Of a stretch of 62,000 bases of DNA, positions 41,693-53,889 are shown piece by piece. The position numbers were made by a program, and so were the translations under genes. The notes below the pieces were generated by a model that saw only the letters and a program-made list of their open reading frames with translations, was not told the origin of the DNA and did not search any database. The stretch is from assembly GCA_012295275.1 (NCBI GenBank), contig CM022669.1:10922449-10984448 (forward strand), given 5' to 3'. Origin of the DNA: Chrysomallon squamiferum. Its lineage: Eukaryota; Mollusca; Gastropoda; Neomphalida; Peltospiridae. Every line of letters begins with the position of its first letter. Position 1 is the first letter of the stretch.

Positions 41693-43040
41693 TTTAAATT
41701 ATATTACAAATCTAGATTAACATACTACATATGCAGATGCACTGAAAAACACCGGAACGTAATTAATTGTCTGTCTCTTCTGCATTGTAAGATTGTGAAG
41801 AAAGTATTGTGTTCTAACACATTATCTAGCGGTCTTTTTAATCTTTTGTTTTCGTATGCAGTTTTTGCAACGACAAGGATCATCTACAAAGCCCTTTTGT
41901 TCTGTTTTTTTGTCTGAAAGACAAACTGGTAATATGTATTAATCTTGACTTAGATAGACGTTACAATAAATATGTTGATACATTTTATATTTTTTCATTA
42001 ACTGTAAATTTTCTAAAACAATGTGTGTGATACTATTCCATTTAAAGTTTTGATTTTAAATGCATTACAGTGTAACGGTAAATTAAAATGATTTATACTT
42101 TGATTGGTTTCTTTGTTTATTCAGTTGGAATTGTTTAATTATTTATTTATCTATGTATTTATTTATTTATCTATTTATTTATTTATTTATTTAAGAAATT
42201 GGCTCTTGTTAAAATTTATATTGTTTTAATTTATTATAAGTTATTTCACTGTGCCTTACATTATTTTATTTTAATTTACGTTAAACAACTTATTATTTGA
42301 AAATCTTTATTTTATTTTACTTTTTATTATTATATATGACATAGAATTACTTTATATTATCTAATATTACTTTACCTTAAGTTATTTTGCTTCATTTAAA
42401 TTTACTTAAATTTACTTAAACCCGCTTTTCTTTTCTTTAAATATTTCTTTTCTTAGCACCTATATATTAACCAAGAACTATATTACTAACTAAAACAAAA
42501 TTTTTATTATTATATTTATTAATATTCTATTCAGAGAAACACAAATATACGTACATCTAGAAAAACACCTTCTTTCCACGGCCATTTTACAAATATATTT
42601 CAGCTAAAACTTGTCTGGTGAAATCAAGCGATGTATTAGCGTTCTAAGTCTACATTAGTTTTAACTTATCGCTCGCTAGCATTGGTCAACTAACACTTGA
42701 CTGCTAGGTTTAACATCACTAAGTCACAGACTGAAAACCATTAATACTTTTCACTGGTGGTCTTTAAATTAAAGTGTAATTTAAGGTCAATCCGGTTAAT
42801 AAAATTTTGTCCTGTGATATATTTTAAACTGATGGGATTTGAAAAAAACTATCTATCCATCTATCTCTATCTATTTATCTATATATCTAGCTAGCTAGCT
42901 ATTTATCTATATCTATCTATCTATCTATCTATCTATATATACATACATCTAATTCATAACGGTTAAATGAAAGAATGTTTATTTTAATGGTGTAGTTAAA
43001 ATACTAAGTTAAGATATTAATGTTGTAACAGTTAATACAC

Positions 43041-43451
43041 TTGTTATGTTTTTATCATTTTCTGTTTAATTTTCATTCTCGTAACGACAACTTAAAAGAA
43101 GAAAAGATTTTTAACAGAGTAAATAACGGCGCACTAATGAAGATCAAAAAAGAACAAATGAAGAAAGAAATGTTTTTAAATAACGACTCACTTAATATAT
43201 TTAATTTAAATTGTATAGAAACCATACCCGCGCTTCAATACCATACAGCAAGGAAGACAAGAAAGTCATGTCGTATAAACTTAATTAATGTAAGTGTGTC
43301 ATTAAAGTTTTTTCAGTGGTTTGTTTGTCCTAAGTGCTCTGACATTAAAATAGTGTTCACTGAAATACTGTGCGGCAGTTTAGGAAAACCCACTGGAAGT
43401 CGCTGGGAGTCAATAAAAATACTTTATAAAGTCATCACCTGTATGTTTTGA
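43041..43451 (+). CDS. Unrecognised 136-codon plus-strand ORF in intron 4
   Basis: The longest open frame that is neither a simple repeat nor an exon shadow. It starts MLCFYHFLFNFHSRN, has a Lys/Glu-rich middle (KIKKEQMKKE) and a CPKC pair (WFVCPKCSDI) before the end. For DNA this AT-rich, 136 codons without a stop is somewhat unexpected. No domain, promoter or splice signals are evident. It may be chance, a transposon scrap or a nested gene. Confidence 0.15.
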   Translation: MLCFYHFLFNFHSRNDNLKEEKIFNRVNNGALMKIKKEQMKKEMFLNNDSLNIFNLNCIETIPALQYHTARKTRKSCRINLINVSVSLKFFQWFVCPKCSDIKIVFTEILCGSLGKPTGSRWESIKILYKVITCMF

Positions 43452-44911
43452 CTTTTGTTGCTTTTATTATAACTATAGGAAAATGTAATCTGTGCACTTT
43501 AAAATGTATTTTTGGTTAATTTTGTATGTTTAATTGAATTGAATTTGATAAATTTCCGTTAAAAAAAAAAAGTAGCATTTTACGAATTTTTGAGTATCTC
43601 TATTTATCGCATATATATATATATATATGTGATGCTGTGATGGTTGTGAAACGACCTATGACCCGATTGCTTCTGCGCATAATACTGTCGTGCACTGTTT
43701 AAAACCAGTACGCATATCGTTTTCAGATCCACATTTTTCAAAAACTTTGCTAATAGATTATAACTGTATCAAAACGTACTGTCTTAGCACTGTTCACAGC
43801 ATGTGAGAAAAACAGCTAAATACCCAAAAGTGTTTTGTTCTGCTTTATGTTAGATGAGATTGTTTGATTAATTTATTTATCTAATTTTTGGGGTGTTGAA
43901 AAAATATTTTTTTATTATTATTATTACCGGAAAGTACAAAAATGGCGAAGAGCCGACATTTGCTGACTGTTTACAACAATAAGTAAGAACAACTGAAAAG
44001 ACTTATGATTACTTTATATACCCATAAATGATGCTGAACTCAGTAGTGATAGTAACAATCAACATTTTACAGAATGTAAACAAGTTAAAGTCAAAACAGT
44101 GAGAATGACAGATTAATAAACTAGTTATGGGTGGTCCTTCAAATTTGTTAGTTCATCAACATTTTTAAGTCGAACCACCTTGTAGTACTTCTTATTGTAA
44201 ACAAGCTGTTTCTTGCTTCAGTTTCACGTATCGACATAGTTAAAATGTTTAATGAATTATTAAATCATTAATGTTTTACATAATGAAATTTCAAATGCTA
44301 TTTTCTCAGTTCGTTATCTGCATAGTTGTATCTGAAAAATGCCATATCTTCTTTTCTAAATGGAATTTTTAAATAATTAAAAACTAATTTTTATTGGTAA
44401 TTACCCTGTATATTTAAGTAGTGTAAAAAAAAAAAAAAACATCAAATATATAGGAAAGGTTTTCCTGGAGCGCACACTTTATAATTAGTTTAAAATAGGC
44501 GAGAACGTGTGAATCATTTGCTTTAATTCATTTTGTGTAATTATTTAATAGTTATTAACGTAACTGCACCGAGAGAAGAGACTCAGGGGTTGATGCATTT
44601 GTGTTTATAATGTTACGGAAATTCGGTTAATTAGGAACATAAATCAACGCAGGTTGAAGCCATGTGCCCTAATGCGATGTGTGCAAGTTTACACAGTCAT
44701 GTTTGATGTCGTTGCATGTATACACACACATACATACATACATACACATATACAAACCATACCTGCATACATATACTATATACGCACACTCACTTGTATA
44801 CATATATGTATGCATACACTAAAATAAAATAAAATAAATACATAAATAAATAAATAAATAAACTGATCTTGATTTGAGAAGAACGATAACTCTGATTTCT
44901 TTATAACCTAC

Positions 44912-45026
44912 CTCCAGCCAGTTTTCCGTTCGCTGTGAATCGCAGTTCAAGATATTTTCCAAATCTGCTGGAGTTGTCGTTCATGGCTGTCTGGGCGTTC
45001 CCGAACGCCTCCAGGAGTGGATTTAC
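44912..45026 (-). CDS. Myosin exon 4: switch I exon
   Basis: 38 codons plus one base. Contains [13 protein letters not shown] and [15 protein letters not shown]. NxNSSRFGK is switch I, which coordinates Mg-ATP and the gamma phosphate, and all its residues are intact. The segment closely follows class III ([15 protein letters not shown] in vertebrate MYO3, from memory of the family). Acceptor TTTCTACAG, donor GTAGGT. It ends LAG, and the split codon makes Ala with exon 5. Confidence 0.96.
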
Positions 45027-45351
45027 CTGTAGAAATATTTTAATTAAACAATAAACTTATCAAAACATATTCTGCGACATTCTAGGGAGAAAAGAAGCAA
45101 ATAATTACGAAGAGATATTTTTTTCAGGAAAATTAAATTTATATTTTAGGTTTATTATACTGTATGATCCATTAAAAATAAACAAGTATCGGATTATTTA
45201 ACAATACGCTCCTAAGTTTTGATCGCAGTTTTTCTCCTTTGAGCATGGACATTATTGTGATCTTTCATGATAAAAAGTGTATTCAGAGTAATTAAGAACA
45301 CTGACTGAATATATGATACTTCAAAAATATCAATATAATGAACAAAAAAAA

Positions 45352-45396
<45 letters not shown>

Positions 45397-45942
45397 CAAC
45401 TTATTTCAGGGATTTAAACAAAGTCCACATTTTAATAAGATTTTCATTTTTAATACAGCTGGTTTTTATCAAACTGAACACCCAAGTTTCCTGTTGTATA
45501 CATTTCGTATGCAATACCCATAAACTTTTTTGTCATTTTAATACACAAACGTAATATATGAATCACAATCTTTTTGCTAGAAATGTCTTTCTTATGATTC
45601 ATTTAAATAATTATAATTTTAATGCAGTCTGTTTAATAAGAATACGAATTATATTTTATTTAAATATTTTCTAATTCAGTCTTTAGTTTTTTTATTTATA
45701 TATTCATGGGTTGTTGTTTTTTTGTTGTTGTTGTTGGTTTTTTATGTTATTTGGGGGTTTTGGGGCTACATTTAGTTTATCTTAATTACGTGTTTTTCTG
45801 AAGTTATGAAGTGAACTACATTCTGTCTTTAATTTATAAAAAAAAAATTAAGTTTATTTTATGTTGTTATTTTCCTCTCTATATCACCAATAATAATAAT
45901 AATAATAATTTTTTTAAAAAATCAGTAACAAATGTTTCTCAC
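45027..45942 (-). other. Intron 3
   Basis: Short AT-rich intron with a poly(A)-(TA)n tract at 45343-45397, GTT repeats near 45720 and an AAT run at 45891-45910. Nothing else seen. Confidence 0.8.
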
Positions 45943-46170
45943 CTCATTTATTTTGATATCAAGAAAAGGATGAATGCTGACACTTTTGTGTGTCACGTGA
46001 CTGATCATGTGTTTGACGCTCTCTGTTTTTCCAGAACCCGACTCTCCGCTGACCAGAATGCATTGCGTCCTGCGCGTACGGAGCATGCGCCGGTGAGCGT
46101 CGTCAGCCGTCCAGAATGGGTGTGGCTTCAGGTTACCCCGGACAACGACATCTGTGTAGATTTTGTGTTC
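45943..46170 (-). CDS. Myosin exon 3: P-loop exon
   Basis: A 228-nt, phase 0-0 exon of 76 codons. QCILVSGESGSGKTESVK holds the Walker A P-loop; the family consensus is GESGAGKT, so the fourth variable position is Ser instead of Ala, as also seen in class XVI. Upstream, KPHPFWTADDAHRRM replaces the usual PPHIFAIADxAYRxM, keeping the helix spacing but losing the PPH motif. The segment after the P-loop (HKSVSIHPFLDIKINE) corresponds to loop 1 and is short. Donor GTGAGA. The acceptor (TTTTAAAG) has a weak pyrimidine tract. A plus-strand open frame at 45811-46176 is only its shadow. Confidence 0.96.
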
Positions 46171-47739
46171 CTTTAAAACGAATATAAAATGATTGTCATC
46201 TCATATAAAAAGTATACTGTACTATCAAACTGTTGCTTACTTCTAACGTAAACGCGTCTATCTTCTAGGAATTAATTTCAAAACGAAAAACATCAACATT
46301 AGAACTGTGAAAAAAAAATATGTATAAGAACTATACATGTATATGTGTTACATAATTCGTATGTGTGTTAAGTAAAAACGTTTACTGACAACAACAAAAA
46401 AAAAAAAAAATTGGCAATTATTGTAAATTGGAGTTATCTCTCTTTACAAAAATTCGCAAATTTCTCGTCTTACGGTATCAAAAGGAAACCGCCTTTGATG
46501 GGATAAACGATAATAAAAAGTTATAATTAGAAAATTATACTTTGAAAGATCTAAATATAAAACATGCTATTTCAAATTCAGGAAACTCAAACACCGCCAT
46601 CATTAACATTACATTGTTTGTCTTGTTTGTTGAATTGTTTTTAAATCTTTTTTATAATTTCATTTCTAAATAATTTTTTCGAAAAATTAGAAATCAAGTT
46701 TTAAAAAATGAAACACAGTATTATGACAGTACTTCATTTTATCCGTTACTTCGTATCTCACATAATAATTTTTTTTTCTTCATCAAAGTAGAAAGAGGTC
46801 AAAATCGTTATGGCTTGTACTCTAATTAAAATATTTGTTATGAGATTTGTCACAATACGAAATCCGGAAAGAGACTTTAGACTGACTTGGTAAAATTGAC
46901 ATCTCGGAGTTTTCCTCAGTACAGTTAAAATACTGTAGACATTTATTACAATGATGTGTAGAAGTTCACTGTCTAATTTTTTTATCTAGTGTATTTCTCC
47001 GTTTTCTTTTTACTATACAGCTTATCGTAAATGACGTATCAAAGAAAACAAAAACAGTTTTCTGGTCAGGTTTTGCTTGAAACTTTGGAATATTTAGATT
47101 TGAAACATTACCGTCAAGATGCGGTAAAAGTTGTTAGGAACCACAACTTCGGTTATTACATTATTTTACAACAAGGAAATATTACAAATAAGTACAGTGA
47201 CTACTGCAGTTACTGCAATACTATAGCTGCTGCTGTTATTATACAGTTAGAATTAGTATATCTAATAAATAAATAATTAAAATATAAATAAACAAACAAG
47301 CAAATAACTAATATGATATGGTATGATATGTGACATAGCATGACATAATATAAATTTTTATAATATACATAACATTGCATAACATGACACAACATAACAT
47401 AACATAACTCAGACACTATATATATACTAATTTAATTTGCGAGCCAGATAGGAAAGGTAAAAAATAGAAATATATTTTACATACGTCCATATGAATAACT
47501 GAATTTTGTAACAATACACTAAAGTTTGCTGATTATAAAGAACGATAGCAAAAAGTTGAATCACACAAATACGTGAACGTCACCATTCTTTTTATTTGGA
47601 ACAGTTATTGTGACGTCATTTCGTAGATCAAAGACTGACTAACTCTAAATAGATTTATCATCTAATGACAGTTTTGGTCTTGTGTCAAGTACATGAAGAA
47701 ATGTTTGAATGTATGTTTATAAATTTACTCTGTACTTAC
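46171..47739 (-). other. Intron 2
   Basis: AT-rich, with a plus-strand 81-codon open frame (47031-47276) of no recognised family and an irregular CATAACA/ATGATATG repeat (47311-47410). A TGACGTCA palindrome lies at 47611. Confidence 0.75.
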
Positions 47740-47805
47740 CGCTGGTCCGTATATATCAATACTTTTGAACGGGTTGAAAAACACCAGTACATCTCCAATG
47801 TATGT
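47740..47805 (-). CDS. Myosin exon 2: TYIGD...NPFKS segment
   Basis: A 66-nt, phase 0-0 exon of 22 codons reading TYIGDVLVFFNPFKSIDIYG then PA. This is the canonical strand and loop (TYxGDILVAxNPFKxLxIY) where the adenine ring of ATP sits in myosin heads. Acceptor CTCACAG, donor GTAAGT. The FF in place of the usual AV/AL before NPF is a mild divergence. It follows exon 1 in frame across a 3.5-kb intron. Confidence 0.95.
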
Positions 47806-50800
47806 CTGTGAGAAAATAAAAATTAAATAAACATTAATTCATATTGGTTTACAGTTATATAATACATCTACATAATAAGTTAAATGCATTTTGTTTGTGG
47901 ATCTTTAAGCTAAGGTATACCGCAAACTCAGTCTGGATAACAGAATTCTGTCAGTTGACACAATATATAATTTACTATATTTAATGAAGAATGTTTGAAT
48001 ACTTAGTTTAATACAGGAGTTTTAATATTCAGTTGTGATATTAATATGAAGCTGGTTAATATGCTTGTTTTCAGCGACTGTTGTGAATTAATTTATTTAT
48101 AACATATCACAGAGGGATGGTTTTTAATGCTTATAAATTTCAGTGTACACGTAATTAAATAATGCATAAAGGAAGCCGCATCGTTTTATTAAACTGATGA
48201 GTGACGGGATGAACGAATATTTAAATTTTTATAACAGGAGTTGCTCCAGTGGAAGTGATTATCCAGTTTTCAGATTTTTTTTTTTTTTTTTTTTTTATTG
48301 CATTATGGTTTCGGTATAGTGATTTATTGATTTATTTACTTACTTACTTTTTTATTATTTTATGTTCTTATTATTTATTGGTCGATTGTTTTTTGTTGTT
48401 TTTTTTTTTTGTTTGTTTTTTGTGGTTCCTTTTTATTTGTTCGTTAATATTGTTTTTCTGGCGTTTTTGTTGTTCTTGTTGCTGTTTTGCTTTCCATTTT
48501 GTTCTTTTTAAATTATTTCTGTTTTCTTGGTTTTAATTTTATATAATTTAATAGATATTTTTCTACCTTCTAGTAGAATGAATATATCAGATATAAATAC
48601 ACATTTTAGAAATTTTATCTTATTTCCTTGTTTACACGTTCCTCCTTATAACTTTGAAATGCAGCTGACATTACTGTACCTAGCATTAATAATAATAACA
48701 ATAATAAATAAATAAAATGTAGAAAAGTATTTTGGGGACGTATTTGAAAATGAAAAAAAAAAAAAAAAAAAAACAATAATAATAAAACATAATTAATTTA
48801 CAATATTTTTTTTATTTTTTTTTTATTTATTAAATATTTTTTTAATATTTATTTATTTCTAGGATAACTAATCAAAGATGGCTTTCAATGTATTCAAATC
48901 ATTATTATTTGGGCTACATTTAGTTTTATTTATTATTTGTGTTGTTTATATCCATTATTTTTTTATCAAAAGCATAGAAAGTGTGTTCCTTTTGTTGAAA
49001 CAGTGCTAGAGAACAATCTGTTCTAGCTAATCTGTAAACAGCGGGCTTGTTTTCACGGCAGCGGATTTTCTTTCTCAAACTGTCATTACGAAATTATCAC
49101 TTCAGCTCATGAATATTAATGTTTGTTGATTTCGCTGGGCGTGTATTAATTATTGTTTCTGCGTGTTTACTACTGATTTTATTTTAAACGGTATTTCAGT
49201 ATTTTTTATACTGAAATTGAAATAATGTTAACATTAAATTTCCTATTTATCTTAGAGGTGATCCATTATTATAGTCTTGAGTTTCATACTTTTATTTTAT
49301 TTTATTTTATTTATTTGTATATATGTATTTATATATTAATTTATATATGTATTTATTTATTTATTTATTATTGTTTTATTTTGTTGTTGTTGTTATTTTT
49401 ACTGCCATCTTAGAAATGGTTTTCAGCATATTAAGTTAAAAACAATTCATGTCTCTAATCTACTCAGTCCTCTATAGTTGTATTAAATAAATGAACATAA
49501 TATATGCATATATCTTATGTTACTAGCACAGTTATAGTTTCACGTTATTAAATTTACTGGATAACGGAAAATTAGTGATCGAAAAATAAAAATATAAACG
49601 CAGAAGACGTTTTTGTCTGTTTAATGCTGAATATTTTTCTCAGCTAAATTCACCTTTGGAAACGAACAGAAATTTAAAAAATAAAGAGAAAAAAAGACGT
49701 TGTGTTCATTTTTTAAACACTCCATAACCTATAATAAACATATATATATATATATTCCAAAACGGTGATCATTTAACTTTTCCTAACCTAGAAATTTGTA
49801 TGTTACAAACAGCTGATCACGTAATCTCTTCTAAACTAAATATATCTACAACCTAAACCAATGACCACGTAATCTCTTCTAAACTAAATATATCTATAAC
49901 CTAAACCAATGACCACGTAATCTCTTCTAAACTAAATATATCTATAACCTAAACCAATGACCACGTAATCTCTTCTAAACTAAATATATCTATAACCTAA
50001 ACCAATGACCACGTAATCTCTCCTAAACTAAATATATCTATAGCCTAAACCAATAACCACGTAACTTCTCCTAAACAAGAGATTTGCATACTCTAAAAAC
50101 AGCTACCGCGTGCAGAGTTTTGGTAAAACGCTGGATTATCAAGATTATCAAGACAAATACCGGAGATTAAACACTATTGTATTCTTAGTCGTTAAAACAC
50201 AAAGCAACTCCTTCTTAATAGAGTTTGTGTTTGCTGTCTGGATACGTTAAACCGTCCATACCCCGCTTTCCCAATAAGTTTAGCTTCTTTCAATACTCGT
50301 CATTCTTGCGAGATTCGAAAACACAACTACATCTGCCTTAGTTAAAGAACCGATGTGTTGAACAGTTTGCCTAGGAATTAATCCCACTTCTTCGGTTGTT
50401 TGCGGCCTTGGTCGATGGGCCGTACGGAACAGGTCAGTGTGTCACAAACAACCATCTCAGACATTCAGAGCAGAAAAACGCGTTTAGGGGAAAACAAAAT
50501 AAAATAAAGTAATATTTTTGGAATGATGATTGTGATAAGTGTTTGGAAAACAGTGAGGATGTTACTAAGGGAGGAGGTGGCAAATATGTTAATCTGTATT
50601 TCGTATTCTGCGTTTTTTGTGTGTTAAATTGTGTGTTATTTTTTGTTTATTTTATTTTATTTTATTTTATTTTTTCTTTCTTTTTTTTATTGTTTTATTT
50701 TTTCTTGTTTCTTTCTTTGTTTCTTCTTCTGGTTATCATTATTATTATTATTATTATTAATTTATTTATTTATTTATTTATTTATTTACTTATTAATTTA

Positions 50801-51352
50801 TTGTTGTGTTTTGTTCGTCGTTGTAGTTGTTATTGTTATTGTTTTTGTTGTTGTTATTGTTGTTGATGATGACTGATGTTGTTATTATCGTTGTTGCTAT
50901 AAAAATATTCATTTTCCAAAAGTGGTTATTTATATATATATTTTGTCATGTGCGATATATGTCTGTATGCACATATGTGTGTGTGTATGTACGTATGCAT
51001 GCATGTATTATGTATGTGTGTATATAAATATGTATGTATACATGCATCTATGCATACATGTATGTATGTATGCACGTACGTATGAATTTATGTTTGTATG
51101 TCACAAGAGTTTATAGTTAGAGTTAATGGTTGGAAACACTAGTAACTAAGCAGATAGCTAGGTAAGACAGATGAAGAAATACATTTGTACTATATCTAAA
51201 AACGTAGTTAGTAAAGAAAGTAAGGTAAATAGTAAATCAATATTTCAGTAGGTTGATCTATATCTCGGTAGGTCAGTAATCAGTGTAATAACATCAGTGA
51301 TGGGTAGGATAGTAATGAGTATATTTACATCAGTGATGGAGAACAAACTTAC
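47806..51352 (-). other. Intron 1
   Basis: AT-rich, T-rich filler with TTTA, ATT and GTT arrays (49280-49400, 50650-50880), a 48-bp tandem repeat (49813-50075) and GTAT-rich DNA (50950-51100). Unique DNA at 50090-50480 is GC-richer but without a coding signal. Confidence 0.75.
49813..50075. repeat. 48-bp tandem repeat, five to six copies
   Basis: Units contain ATGACCACGTAATCTCTTCT and AAATATATCTATAACCTAAA. Starts such as 49861 and 49909 are exactly 48 bp apart. Outer copies are degraded; central copies are almost identical. Confidence 0.95.
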
Positions 51353-51467
51353 GTAATAGTCTCCCCTCCTATAGCGGACACTGAACGTGTCCAGAATGAC
51401 GCGCTCGTCTAGAAAGGGCAACAAGGACAAATCATCAGACCCGCCACTGCGAGCTCGAACAGAAAAC
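51353..51467 (-). CDS. Myosin exon 1 of those visible: start of motor domain
   Basis: The 115 nt carry one base completing a codon plus 38 codons. The peptide contains SDDLSLLPFLDE and RYRRGDYY, matching the family pattern DDLxxLxxLDE...RYxxxxIYTYIG that opens a myosin motor. Acceptor CAG is preceded by a pyrimidine-rich run; donor is GTAAGT. The reading frame needs two bases from an upstream exon not identified with confidence, so this is not the first exon. The serine/glycine/arginine-rich lead (FSVRARSGGS) is where a linker would join the motor to any N-terminal domain. Confidence 0.93.
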
Positions 51468-52306
51468 CTGAAAACAAAACATTTCTTATTATTTAATTAT
51501 TTTTAATTATATCAAAGTAAATAAAATAACATAATGCAAAAGAAGATACCTTTCACTCATATAAAAATGTCTGTTCTTCCCAATAATTAGTCTAAACATT
51601 TTCTGCACATTTTCTTCCAAGGGATCGTTTGATTTCCAATTTATGATCATTCTTTGTTAATAATAAAAGTTTGATAATAAAATAACAACCTGAACAATTC
51701 TACAGACATTGTCATTTCCCGGAGTATTTACACATTATTCTCCTAAGATGTAAAACAAATTCTAACAGACTGAGTAATACATTTGGTAACTTGCGGTTAT
51801 CTTTATATGTGTAAAATAATAATAATAATTAAAAAAAAAAAAAAAAGTTTAAAAAGGGAATGGGAGGGTGATATATATATCACAGTTATCTTGTTGCTTA
51901 TTGCCAATCATTATTATTATCAAGCACTAAAGTCTAGGTATAAATAAAACAATAATCATAATGTATTCAAAATTATTTATGTAATCTTTTCGTACCAGAA
52001 TAGATACACATTAAAAAAGAATATAACTATGTTTAACGACTTGAATTTTTTTTTTTTTTTTATTATTATTATTAAAAAGAGGCAATTATATTCTGAGATA
52101 AAATAAATAAATAAATAATGTATTAACTTGTCTGATGTTGTAGAAACAAATAAACAGGTACAGAAATATATTTTTGACTACAGTAAAAATATCTTTTTAA
52201 TCAAGATATTTTTATTTGTTTATTTGTCATTACCATCATCATTATAATCAATATTATGATTACCTTCGTTATCGTCATCATCATCATCATCATCATCATT
52301 ATTATT

Positions 52307-52345
<39 letters not shown>

Positions 52346-52790
52346 ATGTTATTTATTTATTTACTCACTTATTATTTGTTCATTTATTAATTTAATTATT
52401 TACTTACTTACTTATTTGTTTGTTTATTTATCGCCATTCTTTTTGTTTTATAATTATTTATTTATTCATTCATTCACTAATTCATTTTGAAAAAAACACA
52501 CAAAAAACAAATGTAATTTGTAAATGTTTATACGTGTATGAAACTAAACTGAGCAAATAAAACTATATGTTCCACAATTTTCCTATTCACTTACTGCACA
52601 CTAACGTCTACACTTGAAAATCTCAACACGACAGATTATCCTTAGTACGATAAATGTATCTACCACATTCCCGTCACTTACCATCAACATGAAACTTATC
52701 CCTTTTAAATTAAGTTTAGCAGATCAGAATTAGCAGCTGCCAGTATTGTAAAAAAAATAAATGTGTATTCTGTTCTTTTCTTAATTGTTG

Positions 52791-52815
52791 TGACGTAAAA
52801 TTATTGTTGACGTCA
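52791..52815 (+). promoter_or_regulatory. Paired TGACGT sites
   Basis: TGACGTAAAA at 52791 and the palindrome TGACGTCA at 52808, again 17 bp apart. Similar pairing occurs at 55563/55580 (TGACGTCA, TGACCTCA). Confidence 0.35.
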
Positions 52816-52904
52816 AAGTTGCCTTTAACAACAGATGGTGAGTAATCGTAATATTTATTTATTTATTTATTTAGCTAGTTAGTTATACGTAACAAAAGTA
52901 ATAC

Positions 52905-53395
52905 TGTAGTAGTAGTAGTAGTTGCTGAAATATTGTAGTAATAGTCGTTGTACGTAGTAATAGTAATAGTCATTCTACGTGGTAGTAGTCCTAGTAGTAT
53001 TAATAGTAACAGTTGTAATGATATCTAGTAGTAGTGCAGTAATATTGATAGTTTTAGTACTAGTATTTGTAGTAATGGTAGCAGTAGTAGTAGCAGTAGC
53101 AGTAGTAGCAGTAGTAGTAATAGCAGTAGTAGTAGTAGAAGTAGCAGTTATAACAGTAATTACTTGTAGTCTTGTACTAATAGTACTACTAATAATAGCG
53201 GTAATAATAATTAGTAATAGTTTAATAATAGTAGCAGTGGTAGTACTAATTGTCGTCAAAGTGATAGCAGTAGCAGTAGCAGTGGTGGTTGTATTTAGTC
53301 ATTGCTGATTTTAGTAGAAATAGTAGTAATAATAATATTTAGTCCAAACAATAGTGCTAGCAGTAACAGTAATAACAGTTAGTAGTAGTAGTCTT
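52905..53395. repeat. Degenerate AGT-rich trinucleotide array
   Basis: Almost 500 bp of GTA/GCA/ATA trinucleotides, heavily substituted. Val/Ile-rich and Thr-rich open frames on both strands are repeat translation. Confidence 0.9.
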
Positions 53396-53841
53396 CAGTA
53401 CAAACACAGCATTCCCATTAAAGAATGAAATAATAATAAAAATAATCACAACAACAATAATAATACCAGTAATAAAAAAAAAAAATTCCTTTCAAATTGT
53501 GGCATAAAAGTTGTTAAATTGTTAAACGTCTGGTGTGACATTCGGTCAAAGGGAAATAACCGCTCACTGGAAAATGTTTTTTAACTGTATGTCTGTGAAG
53601 CTAAACATTTCTGGTTCGTAATGATATAAAAAAATAAATATGTAACGACAAATGTACACAGACACAGACACAGTACACACACACAAACACACAAACACAC
53701 ACACAAACACGCACAGATAGACAAACAGACCAATATAAACACGTGTTCGCCGAGAACCAAATATATATTTGTGTTTTTTATCCATGGATGTCTATGTGTA
53801 TAGGTGTCTGTTTGTACGTACTAACGTACACACGTGTGTGT

Positions 53842-53889
<48 letters not shown>

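Larger units (their letters stand above)
41507..44911 (-). other. Intron 4
   Basis: Begins near the exon 5 acceptor with a ~48-bp tandem repeat (41541-41692), then TTTA and CTAT arrays (42135-42195, 42853-42945), a non-repetitive plus-strand open frame (43041-43451) and AT-rich filler with CATA/AAAT tracts near 44720-44860. No exon seen. Confidence 0.75.

Noticed and set aside
45811-46176. 121-codon plus-strand ORF
   Set aside because: Its protein-like part is antisense to the P-loop exon of the myosin.
49813-50075. Regular repeats considered as a CRISPR array (also 39476-39888 and 59268-59465)
   Set aside because: Units are contiguous without unique spacers, and the DNA is eukaryotic with spliced genes.
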